The notes beneath the pieces are model-generated. The model worked only from the letters and a program-made list of their open reading frames with translations, did no database searches and was not told the origin of the DNA. From Undaria pinnatifida (taxonomy: Eukaryota; Sar; Phaeophyceae; Laminariales; Alariaceae): a stretch of DNA of 64,000 nucleotides. The translations under genes and the position numbers were made by a program. Below are positions 11,311-22,859 of the stretch, piece after piece; position 1 is the first letter of the stretch, and each line of letters begins with the position of its first letter. The stretch is taken from assembly GCA_012845835.1 (NCBI GenBank), contig JABAKD010000012.1, forward strand, positions 8,793,973-8,857,972. Reading direction: 5' to 3'.

Positions 11311-12869
11311 GGGTCTACGGTCATACGACTACGGCCATGCACAAACTGGGTACCCCCTCCGTTGTGAGCTCCATCCCGGCATTGTAGGTCTATGGCGGTC
11401 TATGGCCTATGGTCCTGCGGACTACGACGGCGATACGTTATACCATGAATACACCCCGTGTGTGTCGTGCCGAAACGATCTTTGCTGGAGTGCAAGCACT
11501 AAAGCACCGAATCAGCGTCCCTTTAACCCACCTCCTAAAATGATCCGTGTCTAATTCCAAGTGTCTTTTCCCTCCACAACGGGAGTGCGGTGCTAATAGG
11601 GCCAAGCAGCACGGAACCAAGCAACTTTTGGCCGTTCTCCAACCTGCCTGACCTGATTGGTTGGTGATTGCTGCAGAGTAGAGGAGTGCGTCCCCTCGAC
11701 CCCCGGCGCCATTGGCGTCGTCGGACTGCTGCCCGAAGATGATGAGACGTATGACGGGACATATGACGGCACATGGGACAGCACATACGACGGTATATAG
11801 GGTGTGAAACTCAAGGTGAGGAGAATGTGACAGGACACATTTCGGTACAGATGACGGTACGATAGGGTGTGAAAGTCAAGGCGGGGGGTATTTGACGGGA
11901 AGAAAGAGGGCATTGGCCACCTTCCGCGCGTCCTTCGATCAATCAAGCACTGCCAGCAGGCGACAAATCAACTCCACAGTTGTGCGCGTTCCTTCTTATT
12001 CCCACAAGATTATGCAGCCGTTCGACGCCAGCAAGCGAAAACAACCCTACAACTTGCGCATATTTACCGTTTGTTCACACGCATCAATCGTTTCAGCCGT
12101 CGAAGGCGGTGTGTTGCGGGGGGGGGGCAACCCAGGGATCGTGGGCACAGACCCCGACAAGACCATGAACGCGCGGCGTAAATATGGGACGCCGACGACG
12201 CCACCGAAATATACCACTCCGGACGGAAATATTGTAACCGTAAGGGTATGAATACGAATTCCAAACGTTCCTTACATTTCCGTCCACAGTGATATTTTCA
12301 ATGAAAACATTTCAAGTACATACGTCAGCTGTGGGTTCGATGAGAGTGGTATTTAGCTCGATGTCAGTACCGAAGCCGGAATACCGGCGGAGTACGCCAA
12401 CGACGCCACAGCCAGATTTTTTCGAATGAATGGACGACTTGCTGAACATACACCGCAAGTAATGTAAAACCGCAAGCATAACCTCCTTCCCCCTCCTCTG
12501 CTCTTTGGGCACCACCACTACCAGTAGTAAGTGCGGGGCCCGTAAAATTAGTGTACAGATATCGCATTTAGCATGGAAATGGCTACACACAAAAAAATAT
12601 TGACGACTTTTTTCATCCAAAACAAAAAAGTGGCCCGGCATTTTTCCGGACAACTTCCATAAAGGTCGGCCCAGGGTTGGGGATGGCGATAGGTTCAAGG
12701 TTAGGTTTCAGATTGATTAATCCAAAGTTCCTCCTCGTAATGCTGGAACAACACGCCATACACGCAATTTTAAAATGGCGATGTTTCATGTTTTCCATGC
12801 TGTATCGTACGTGTTTCTTTACGTGGCCTGCATATTAGGCGGCTCCACCGCTATGAAGTATGGATACAT

Positions 12870-12985
12870 CCTGGAGGTGTCTCCATTAGAAGTAGGAGCG
12901 GTGCTCCGTCTCGAAAGGGATGCGTGGTCAAATGCGTCAAATGACTAAGGCAAGCAACAACTGAGAACCCCTCCCCCCCCCCCTA
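12870..12985 (+). repeat. dispersed repeat, copy 3
   Basis: Close match to 11185-11310 over the core, ending in an interrupted C run at 12968-12990. Confidence 0.7.
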
Positions 12986-13374
12986 CGCCCCCCTACGTGA
13001 TCACGATGATGGTTATCGAGTTAGATCATATTGTGCGGGGTCGAGAACCCTAATTCCGCATAAGGGGAATGATCGCATCACGTAGTGTGAAGATGGTAAG
13101 GAATCCATGAGGCAGTTACAGAGTAATACCCATTACTGTCTCTGGAGTGGCCACACCAGAAAACAAAGTAACTCATTGGCGCTGTCATCCATAAGCAAGA
13201 AAGTAGGCACAAGGTGCCGAAGTCCGTCTTACGGGCGAATATTCGAAGGATGCAGTCCACCCTTTATTCGACTCGCCGAACATCGCACGGCGCTTCGCGC
13301 TTGGTGCAAGCAATGTCTGCCTGGATGGTGAAAACCCGACGTGCTCCGTCTCGGCATGGTACAGGGATGTGAAG

Positions 13375-13443
13375 GGGTCTATGGTCATACGACTATGACC
13401 ATGCACAAACTGAGTACCCCCCCCCCCCCCCCCCCCCCCCCCC
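13375..13443 (+). repeat. dispersed repeat plus C25 homopolymer
   Basis: Shares CATACGACTA..CCATGCACAAACTGAGTACC with 11320-11355, then runs into an uninterrupted stretch of about 25 C. Confidence 0.75.
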
Positions 13444-13971
13444 GTGCACAAGGTGTTATTATGAAAAAGGTATAACATCCGCAGTCGACGCGAAGCCAAC
13501 TAATTGAGGGGTTGTTTCCGGATAATCTCACCTGAGCAAGTTAACGCCATGCTCTCCCGTCGCTTGGGGCTTCTCCGCTCGCCGGCTGACTTTTGCTTCC
13601 ATCAGTACCTCGCCCGCATCCCGCCCAAGGGGGTCGTAGATTTTGTACCACTGTCCTTTCATGGAGGATCCGAATGCCCTGGAGGTGAAGGATGGAAGGG
13701 GCGATTGGTGAGGCGGGATTGGGGGGCGTACTCGTTTGTTGCTTGCCTTATGTAATCTGACAATTGACCACGCACCCCTTCGGAGACGGATCAGTCGGAG
13801 TGGGAGAGGTCAAGCGTTGCTCATGTACAGTGGGCGCCTTTTTGCAGTATTCCTACACCGCTCTGCGCGGAAAAGTAAGGACCATTGGTGTGCTAATAGG
13901 AAGTACCAGAACGTTCCTTTTCATTTGGTAGAGTGGTAAGGCGGTAACATCACCGAACAAAAGAAAAAAAT

Positions 13972-14302
13972 CAGGGCTGTTTACAGGTCAAATCACATTT
14001 CGGCCGTCGGATCGTGTCGGGTCACGTAACCCGACCGGACCCGCGAAAATTTGGAGATATCTTTGACCCGATCCTACCCGACCCTACCCGACCCTACCCG
14101 ACCCTACCCGACCCTACCCTACCTTACCCGACCCGACCCGACCCGACCCGACCCGACCCGACCCGACCCGATCCGACCCAATCCGACCCGACCCAAAACA
14201 ACCCGATCCGACTCGACGCGACCCGACCCAATCTGACCCACGAGATATAAAAACCTCCAGGTTCGACCTGCGGACTGGGTCATGACCCGTGAAACCCCGC
14301 AG
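13972..14302. mobile_element. degraded hAT-type MITE with GACCC arrays
   Basis: Begins CAGGGCTG..ACAGGT and ends GGGTCATGACCCGTGAAACC, matching the ends of the complete element at 41338-41639. The interior is a long array of ACCCG/ACCCT pentamers. No clean target duplication remains, so this copy is old or damaged. The open frames through it are artefacts of a period of five that avoids stops. Confidence 0.65.
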
Positions 14303-15395
14303 AAAACGATGCGTCACGACGCGGGGGGGGAAGACACCACGTAGCACTCGTAGGGTGGGGTGGTTGGCGTGTGCCCCGCTCGAAACGTTGTTCCGCACAA
14401 CGAGTAGATCCAAAAAAGTATACCTGTTACGTTACTATTGTTTGCCATCAACAAAATAATCCACCATCATGGTCCCATGACAAAAAAAAAACAGACCAAA
14501 AACCTTCGCCAGTACAGTACAGGACACCCTCACATAAGAAACAGGCGAATAAGAAAGGCAGGTTGCTATTTCCAGGACAGTACAGGGCATCTACTGTACT
14601 ACAGTACACTAAGAAACAGGGTACTAAGGAAGGCAAGCTGCTATTTTCAGGAACATTAAGAAATGCGGAAGCCGGTGTACTGAGTAGAATGTGGTAGTAC
14701 ACACCCTCTCCCCAATACGAAACCCAGCCTTGGTTAGTGGTTTCTGTCTTTATGGATGTCCTGTATTCCTATTGCACACCGACTCGTTTCAGTCATCATG
14801 CTAGTCCTATAAAGCGTTGGCTTCTGTCGTCGCCGTCGACGCAAGAAGCTACAAAGAGGTACTATGTTGCAAGACGCAGAAAAAACTATGACAACAAACG
14901 GGTAACTCAGAACGACTTTTGAACCTATGTCAACCGCCAAGCACATTGCAGGAAAGCTTTCTGTTTATTATAATACAACATTATTTAACAACGTCAGCTG
15001 GGAGTTCGACATATTTAGGACCGGAATTCATCTTTGCAAGCTGCGTACTACACCGGTCGCTCGTTTTTAGTAGTTTTCACGAATCAGAACCTAATATAAG
15101 ATTACCTTGTATTACAATAGTTATCATGCATGACTAAGTGTTAGACAACAGCAGTAGGGTACCAGCTTGCTTATTATTACAGCAGTACGTGTCCTGTCCT
15201 GCTTGCTGCACGTGGGTGCCGTTGTTCTCACTTTAGCGACGTCTTGCCCGAACCGATGGTCTTGGCGCTCGTGATATTCCTGTTTTTGACTTTGAAGTAA
15301 AGATACTCTTCCGCGTCCAACTTCTGCAAGCACGCAGCAGCATTTGAACATTTTGTTTTGAGCATTTGAGACAACTGAAGCGCAAAGTTATCACA
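14303..15395. other. no gene; local tandem duplication
   Basis: Positions about 14504-14660 are an imperfect two-copy repeat (CAGTACAG..CAC..AAGAAACAGG, then AAGGCA and GCTGCTATTT). A reverse copy of the AGCTTGC/GACGTCAGCTG dispersed motif is near 14990-15040. No exon is supported. Confidence 0.5.
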
Positions 15396-15570
15396 TATCG
15401 GACAGATCACGATCAGGATTATCACACATCAGACAGATCACGATGATCTAGATTATCACTCATCAGACAGATCACGATCTAGATTATCACGCACCAGACA
15501 GGTCACAATCTAGATTATCACACATCAGGCAGATCACGACCTAGATAATCTAGATCATCTTGATTCTACA
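15396..15570. repeat. minisatellite, about 36-bp unit
   Basis: Four to five copies of CAGATCACGATCTAGATTAT followed by CACACATCAGA, with drift. Related in wording to the GATCATACA tract at 7535-7715. Confidence 0.85.
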
Positions 15571-15736
15571 TCTGTCGTCATGGCATGTTCTGCAGGATCT
15601 GGGTAGTACAGTTCCAACGCAGTACAAGGTAGTGGGGCGCCGAAATCATGCAGATCATACGGCTCTCATCCTGGAACATTGATCTACAGGCCATGCAGAT
15701 CAATCGCATACTGTTAAGGAATTAGATAACTTTTTT

Positions 15737-15845
15737 TAGTCCTGCCGACGACGCCATTTGTTAAGGAGTTAGAGCGGTATAAGTCCGTTTCACCACTTGC
15801 AAAAGGTTAACCAAGTGCCTACCCAAACAAAGCCTTACCACAATA
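15737..15845 (-). mobile_element. fragment of tRNA-derived terminal-repeat element (family A)
   Basis: Contains the tRNA-like word CCGACGACGCCATTTGTTAA followed by the terminal repeat R (GTCCGTTTCACCACTTGCAA.. to CCTTACC). The rest of the element is missing. Complete copies are at 20038-20411 and 25316-25672. Confidence 0.7.
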
Positions 15846-15929
15846 CTCGGAAGACCACCATGAGCTATCTGCCCTCAAAGAACACAGATAATGAGAAATG
15901 GGGTATGATCGGTTCGGAGTGTTAAGCTA

Positions 15930-16112
15930 TCTGAGGCAAGCAACAGGCAGCAGAAGCAGCAGCAACAGCAACAGCAGCAGCAATGCGACTCCTCGGGTTC
16001 CCTCTTCCACAACTGCAAACGAATACTGGCTCAACAATGGACGCCCCTACCAGTATTCATCCCCATGTTCCACTGCTGTGCCACGCCAAATCACATACCG
16101 ATATATAGATTA
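15930..16112 (+). CDS. possible Ser/Asn/Gln-rich coding stretch
   Basis: A plus-strand frame with an AGC/AAC microsatellite encoding Ser/Asn runs is followed by non-repetitive residues (NEYWLNNGRPYQYSSPC) and a TAA. It recalls in style the modules of the minus-strand gene at 8.2-10.0 kb, but no splice links were fixed. A minus-strand donor (GTAAGT) is at about 16144. Confidence 0.2.
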
Positions 16113-16947
16113 AACTATAAAGTTGTCTAGGCTGGTCGATGTTACTTACCGGATTTACTCACGCGGTGGCTAATTCTGGTTTCGTTTGTAGTTTTCAAGA
16201 GCACCCCCCTCCCATTCTCAACTTGCGACACCCCCGGTACTTGAAGTCAACCACATCTAAAAGGGGAACCTTCTTATTACTCTGTAACAGCAGTTTTCGC
16301 GACAATATCAACACGCGAGCAGTCCAATCAACGCACACATTCGTCGCGTTTTGGGCATTCCTGGCGCACTCATCTGCGCAAACAAAAAAAGACAACGACA
16401 AAACCCAAAAGCAGCAGCGGCAACACGAGTAAACGCCCTCGAGATAAACGTGGACCCCTCTAGCACTGTTGATACTGTACCCACGTTTTTGGGGGCCAAA
16501 CAACTTGGAATCAGTACGGGGTACCTGTGGCAGCGGTCGAAGGGGATTCGCAGCAACCAGCGATACACACCGAAAAAAAAATCCTGCGTACACTGGGCTG
16601 TTAGTTTATAGAAGTCTAACCTGTGGGGCTACTTGAGTCACTTGTTGGGCTACTTTACTGATGTGACGAGCCCCACCTCGACAGAAAACTTGAACGACTG
16701 CCCCCACGTAGCGCGGCTTCCACCATCTTCGTCGACGTTCGTCTGCACTTTTGTGCCCGCCCGGCCGACCCAGAGCTTCAAGTACGGATCCTGCTTCCCG
16801 ATAATCTATTTACGAGGGAACGTAGAAATCAGGACATGTATCGTCAGTAAAATAGTGGAATAAATAGTTTTCGTGGATATCATGAATTCTGGATACTATG
16901 GTCCTTCGTCTTACCATGACGAGGGAACATAGACAATTCGATGACAA

Positions 16948-17137
16948 TCGACGAGCAAGCACCAAAAACTTAAATAGTGGGAATGCTAAACCCTATGCGC
17001 GAAAAAGAGGAAGGCATGAAGCGGGGGGAAGAAGGGAAGGCACCTGTGATCACGGCTTTTGTCCAGAATGTCGCTGAGGGTTAAAACCTCTTGCGGGTTG
17101 AGCCGCAGAGTAAAATCGATGATTAAAAAAAAAAAGA
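16948..17137 (+). mobile_element. 5'-truncated tRNA-derived SINE (family B)
   Basis: Matches the body of the full copies (GGGAATGCT.AACCCTATGCGC, CACCTGTGATCACGGCTT, TTGCGGGTTGAGC) and ends in an A-rich tail at 17126-17137. The tRNA-like head is absent. Confidence 0.7.
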
Positions 17138-17737
17138 TTAAGAAGATTAAGAACGAAACATGGTTACTGAAGTAGGAAATGTTTCGGTTTTTGTGATTCC
17201 CGTGGGTTCTGATTGCTGATGGACCCCCGCAACAAGGATCGAACAGCTGAACAGCTGACGTATTTGAAACACGTTTTTCAAAATGTCAAAACAACCGGGA
17301 AGATATTGCGCGTAGCACGACAATCCAACAACGCAGGAAGCAAAAAGGAGACGCGAACAACAAGAGAAGGGGGTTACATAACGTAGGGCGGGGCGGTTGT
17401 ACATGACCGAAAAGTGACCCCGACTGACACGAAAACAAAGCGCTTTTTTACAAATATCACCACTGTTAATAGCTGTCGCGCGCGAAGAAAGAAACGAAAG
17501 AGGCCGCCTAAGGGCCCACAGCAAACGAATAAGAACCACGCCAAAGACAACGCAAAACGATCAACGCAAAAAGGACTAATATAGCGTTATCAGGCACACC
17601 AGAAGACGGTATCAGGGAATGTCGCAGTGGGTGTGGTTTACGAAAAGGTACAACAGCAGAGTTTGGTGTCGTTTCGGGCTCTTAAAAACTACGAGGTAGT
17701 AACGTGGGTGTGGTAGTCCTGTATATCGGGAACACAG

Positions 17738-17918
17738 CAGGGATTTCACGGGTCAGGAGGTTTTCTCAACCTCGTGGGTCGAAACCGGTCGGATCAGGAG
17801 GTGTTCGGGATCTTATGGGTCGGGTCAGGAAGAATTGTTCAAATCTCACGGATTGGGTTGGGTCACCCTGACCTGGCCCGAGCAGCGAGAACCAACTAAA
17901 CGGTCCGTGAAAAAGAAA
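17738..17918. mobile_element. relic of GACCC-type hAT MITE
   Basis: Begins CAGGGATTTCACGGGTCAGG, close to the left end of the 41338 element, has degenerate GGGTC words inside and a GTCCGTGAAAAAG end. No target duplication. Confidence 0.5.
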
Positions 17919-17999
17919 AAAAATGCCTTGGAAAACAGGCACGTTGACGCGTGCGTCCTCAAAGCGCAAAACGTACCGGGTCAAGATCGCTGTCAACGC

Positions 18000-20030
18000 A
18001 CTGGACTGACTGTCGGGTGGGTACAGCAGTAGTACAGCAGTAGTAGTCAGCTAAAAGGTGGTCTATCTAGTGGGTAGTGCTGTACAGCACTGTCATACTG
18101 GTGTATTGTACTTGCTCTATTTTACTCTATTGTAAGGTTTCAAGGCCAGCCGGTTTAAGGTCGGGTGTGCATCGTCTTGTCACGAAAAACAAGCTGTTTG
18201 GAATTAGCATGGGATTATTTTTCACAGTTGTAAAATATAAGACACATCTAGTAGCGATGAGACCACCTAACTAAGTTGGCTTGTCACGGGGTGGTCTTAA
18301 AGCGGGTCCCACTGTATAAAACCACCATGGTTTTCACTCGTAAGCGCTCTTACATATGCCAAGGATATTGCAATCGAGGGTCCACATGGTATACGGACGG
18401 TTCTGGAAAGGGACAGCGATGACCATGACGCGACAAAAAACGAACACGACAAGCATTTTAAAAAACCATTCTAACAACGTCGTCAGCTGTGAGTTCGAAA
18501 AATTTAGGGTCGATACTATCTGTGTGTTTCCAACATGTTTCGAGTACGAAGGCCATGATGGATGATGGATGATGGGGTTGTTCATCGGGTCGCACTCTTT
18601 TTTTTTTCGAAGCCATTCAGTTTTTGAGTGGGGCACAGAAGTCCTCAGAAGAGGGGGAAATGTAGTATTAATAGTATGTCTTTGACGACGCCATTGTAGT
18701 AGTATCTGGGCGATATGCGCCTAGGGACCGACTACTATGCAGGAGTGACTCTGGCTCTGTAGTGGTCACTCACACGAGGGTTGCTTGGACGGAACATCTC
18801 TGGTATTAGTTGCTTGCTGTCCGCCGGATATCTTCTGGCAGAAGGGGGAGCAGAGCCGTTCGTTCAGGCAGACGACAATACAATAAGATTAAGGGGCTGT
18901 TACAGACACAGGCCACCCTTTGCAGGTTTCTCTACTAGGCAGGTTCCACGTTGGTCACTCACCTGTACTAGTAATAGATAAGCTCTTGTATTAGTTCCAC
19001 ACACGCCACGGACGAACGGAAAAGCGTTCAATTCCGCGAGGCAAAAGCATCATCCCCTTTTTCCTATACGCACATGCTTCCAAAGGCATGCGAAACCCTA
19101 TATATCCATCCGTATCCCATATATTACGCCTTGTTAGGCTCCCAGGGGAATACCATAACACTAGCCCACCCTGATGAGCCATATATGCAGAAATATGGAA
19201 GATTCAGGGAAGCACCGGTTCCACGGTCTAGAACATGAGTCAAAGATGCGGCTCTTCACAACCTACTTCCACACCTCTACCCTGCGAGGCTACGAAGCCT
19301 CAGGGAAAATGCTACAGCAGAAAACCTCAAACGAAGAACGGAAGACGTGAAAAAAGGTACAGAAAACTCCAGCGAATGGCGGGATCGACAGGCGCGAGAG
19401 CTATCACTTCCGCAGATTAGTTGCCAACTATAAAGGGGACAACTGCTGTAAATCATAGCGCCTCAACGGAGTAGAGGGGATACCATAACAGAGAAACCAC
19501 TTTTCCACATAATACAAAACCCGAATATCCTATTGAGTCTTGCGCTACAAAATATCAAAATACCCTGACCGAGCGAGCCTCGGGAAAAAGAGGCGCGCCC
19601 GAACCGTAGCATTCCAGTAGGAGTTAGTATAGCATGCGTCCGGCGCCGTGTGTGTTCTGCCGTGGCGAACGATGTGTGTGTCCGTAACAGACTACAAATA
19701 TAAGGCTACCAATCAGACCGCCGATTGTCTACGATCCACTAATGTCTACCATTTAGATCTATTATTACTAGTTGTACATATCCCTATTGGGGTTATCGAA
19801 CACGTTCCGACAACAAAATATTCATAGTGGAAGAGGGGGGCGGGGGCGAGGGCGGGGGCGAGGGCGAGGGGGGCGGGCGCAATGCATTCATTACGCAATC
19901 CACACGTTGATAGTGAGTCGGTTGGCGTTTCTCGGCGTGCCAGAATGAGAGACCGACCTCATGCTGTCGTGAATCGTATCATATGCAAGGAGGTTGTCCT
20001 GTCGTTCTGTCGTTTGAATAGAAGATAAAT
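18000..20030. other. no gene supported; repeat scraps
   Basis: Holds a copy of the CGTCAGCTGTGAGTTCGAAAAA motif at 18478-18520, a GACGACGCCATTG scrap of family A near 18684, and a G-rich minisatellite (GGGGCGAGGGC) at about 19838-19873. No exon has splice support. Confidence 0.5.
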
Positions 20031-20037
20031 AGATGAT

Positions 20038-20411
20038 GTTAAGGACTTTAGTGGGGTATTAGTCCGTTTGACCACTTTGCAAAAGGTTAACCAATAGCTT
20101 ACCCGAACTAAGCCTTATAACACTCTCCCCCCCTGAAACGGCGGGATAGCAGGTCGGCCGGATATACGGGCGGACCTGTCAATATATCCAAGCCGTTTCA
20201 TTTCCTGGGTATACCGGGGAGAGTATTTTTCAAGTTCGCCATGGGAAAATCTGAAAAAGTTTATTATGGTGGATGTGGGGATCGAACCCACGACCCAAAA
20301 ACCCATGGTCCTGCCGACGACGCCATTTGTTAAGGACTTTAGTGGGGTATTAGTCCGTTTGACCACTTTGCAAAAGGTTAACCAATAGCTTACGAACTAA
20401 GCCTTATAACA
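20038..20411 (-). mobile_element. tRNA-derived element with terminal direct repeats (family A), copy 1
   Basis: Two direct repeats R of 83-85 bp (20038-20122 and 20329-20411) flank an interior of about 205 bp. Read on the minus strand the order is R, a tRNA-like region, a 3' part, R. The tRNA-like region has an A-box-like word (TGGCGTCGTCGG) and a B box (GGTTCGATCCC) inside a perfect T-arm (GTGGG/CCCAC), ending CATCCACCA. The acceptor 5' half is missing, so it is not a functional tRNA. The 3' part holds an internal inverted repeat (GCCGTTTCA/TGAAACGGC). R itself has a TGGTCAAACGG word. The arrangement is like a miniature terminal-repeat element that contains a tRNA-like pol III promoter instead of a simple primer site. 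Confidence 0.7.
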
Positions 20412-20702
20412 ATGATAAAGCCACCGTGTATTTTTAGCAGCATTGCGCTGCGGTAGAAGAACAACAACAGTACAGCAGATGCATGATATCACGATAATAC
20501 TGCAGAGTACTCTACGTCGCATGGACCCTCTGGACTAACCCTACCAGTGATTTGTAATTTCGCCGCAATCGTATCTTACTTCGCATTTGTGACACCGACT
20601 TGTATACCAGTAAGCAACACCTGAAAATTCTGTACTCCCAAGCTCTCAGGACTCATGACGAAGATCGGCTTCTCGAGTGCGTTTCTCATTATGCAAGCAC
20701 AC

Positions 20703-21050
20703 AGCGATCAAGCGTCCCCTGTGGAGCAGTAGGTGAATACTGTCCCCACTAAAGTCAATGATGCCGGTTCGAATCGTGTTGAGTGCATACTCGTGCTCGT
20801 AGGGACTTGGTTCTTGCGTAAAAAAATGACGAGCGGAAAGCGCGAGAGCGTGAGTTAGCAAAAACCGATGAAGATCGACGAGCATAAAAAGCTGAGAAGT
20901 GGGAATGCTGAACCCTATGCGCAATAAAAAAGAAGGCATGTATGTGCCTGGGGGGAGAAGCGAAGACACCTGTAAGCATGGCTTGTCCAGAAGGTCCCTG
21001 AGGGTAGAACCTCTTACGGGTTGAGCTGAAGAGTAAAAGCGATTATTCAG
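20703..21050 (+). mobile_element. tRNA-derived SINE (family B), full-length copy
   Basis: The head (about 20704-20790) has an A-box-like TGGAGCAGTAGG and a consensus B box GGTTCGAATC. The body matches other family-B copies (GAAAGCGCGAGAGCGTGAGT, GGGAATGCTGAACCCTATGC, TTACGGGTTGAGC) and ends in an A-rich tail. Other copies: 16948 (truncated), 62243 and 62987 (minus strand). Confidence 0.75.
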
Positions 21051-21683
21051 AAAAAAACAAAACAGGCAGAAGCAGTATTCATAGCAGCCATCATAGATAT
21101 CGCACAAACATAATAACGAAGTAGAGTGTATACGAAGTGTACTAGAGTCTATATTCGGAAAATATCCAACACAATGCGAACCACGAACAAACGCGGCAGT
21201 AGGATACAAAAGCACAGCACTATTAATAGGCAAAGCTACGAGTATCGCACGCAACTGTTATAACTATACAGCAGTACTACTACAGTACTAATACTACTGG
21301 AACTGCGGTAATGTGGTACCAGCCTGCGACTTGTAGTTAGTCACCTCACCGCTTTGTCAATACGTACAACAGGTAGTACCAGGAGTACAGGACACCTGAT
21401 TGATGATGACGATGATGAGAGACAGAAATACCAATCCAGGCCGGGGTTCTCATTTGGAATAGGGCGCGTTCTACACTACTACACTAGCTTCAGCGTATCG
21501 GACAAAGGATCTATTAGATTCCGTTTCTTATTTCCTACCGGTACCAGGTATGATTTAATAGCAGTATCGTGACCAAACATGGCTAGGCAAAGAAAACGGA
21601 ACATACATACAGGTTTTAGGCGTGTATCGTTGGTCCTAATTACTATGTATCTTCCTCCGTATTAGCAGTACCGTACGTGGGTG

Positions 21684-22477
21684 TCATTTTCTGCTGCTGC
21701 TACAGGAGTACAAGTAGTCAAACTGTTTGTTCTTGGTGGGGTAAGGGCAGGTCGGGGGGTGCTTGGCAATTCCACAGTTCCTCTGCTATCTCCGCTGTCC
21801 GAACTAAACACAGGGATTTTATATAATTTAACAATAATTTAGACTTGGTACCTACCTGCACGTTTTTGAGCTGCCTCGCCTCCACCGCGGTGACGAACAG
21901 GAACTTGAACGGCGTCGCATCCGGCATACCAAGTACTTGTAGACCTTTGTTCCTTTTGCGTCCTCTGCAACCAGCAACCAAAGCTTGTGACCCCTGCTCC
22001 TTTTGTACTGCTGAGTTGGTGGGCGCGTAGGCGCGAGCACTTTGTCCCTGCTGCGTTTCATGGGTGATGAGATGAGACGACCGACCAGCCGGGTACTTTT
22101 CTTTGTTACTGTCTGTGTCGTATTGTAGTACAAAAAGAAGCTATTATACTAAGAATAATAAAAACCTGCTCCATCCACTCGAAGAGCCGCTCAAAGCTTC
22201 GTAACTTTTGATCGTTTGTTCGTGTCGATCCTAAGATTGCAGCATTCAGCGCTATGCTACGGTCCGCAACACTATGTATTATTATACTCCGTACATAATT
22301 ACTTCTTTTACTCTCCAGCTCAACCCGCACGACTTTTTTACCCTCAGCGACCCCTTCTGAACAAGCCGTGGTCATAGGTAGGTGTCTCCCGTTCTTCCCC
22401 CCGGCACATCCCTCCATTTTAATCGCGCATTGATTAAGTTCCGCATTCTCCCACTTTTCAGCTTCTAATACAGCCAT
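21684..22477 (-). CDS. three-exon gene candidate, unknown product
   Basis: Minus-strand exons 22477-22166 (104 codons from ATG), 22047-21856 (64 codons) and 21782-21684 (32 codons plus TGA) all join in phase 0. Introns are 118 and 73 bp; donors are GTTTTT (weak) and GTAGGT, acceptors ACGCAGCAG and GATAGCAG. The product would be 200 aa, basic, with an exon-2 stretch PFKFLFVTAVEARQLKNVQ and a Cys/Pro-rich tail (NCGIAKHPPTCPYPTK). No family recognised. Much of exon 1 aligns with the body of SINE family B, so exon 1 may be an exonised SINE, or the frame may be a chance opening in an old copy. Short introns agree with those of the gene at 54.9 kb. Confidence 0.4.
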
Positions 22478-22859
22478 CGTCAGTTTTAGTTTTGTTCGTC
22501 AGTTTTTCCCTCTGTCCAGTGTCTGGTGAAGCCCGAAAGAGAGAGGAGGCGTTTTCCTCGCTGCACACATACTAGTATCAAGTCTTCGTAAATTTACATT
22601 TTCACATTCCGACGTTTTCGACGTAGTACGTGGTACGTAGCTCGTGTCATCCTTCTCTCCATCCATGCTTTCGGATACCGTACACACACGCTGTTCCCGT
22701 AGATATCTGCTGAATTATTATTTATTTCTTTTATTTTTTTTATCCTCCGGCGGATGGGGAAAAATAAAGCTTAATAAGCTCACCACAGTTCCACGTATTT
22801 TCCTACACGTCGTGTGTCGATTTAACTCAATTGCATTCGCAATGCGCTGCTAGCTAGGT

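Noticed and set aside
14080-14130. ACCCTACCCG repeats as interstitial telomere sequence
   Set aside because: The unit is a variant of the ACCCG pentamer inside a hAT MITE with CAGGG ends, not a telomere hexamer or heptamer array.
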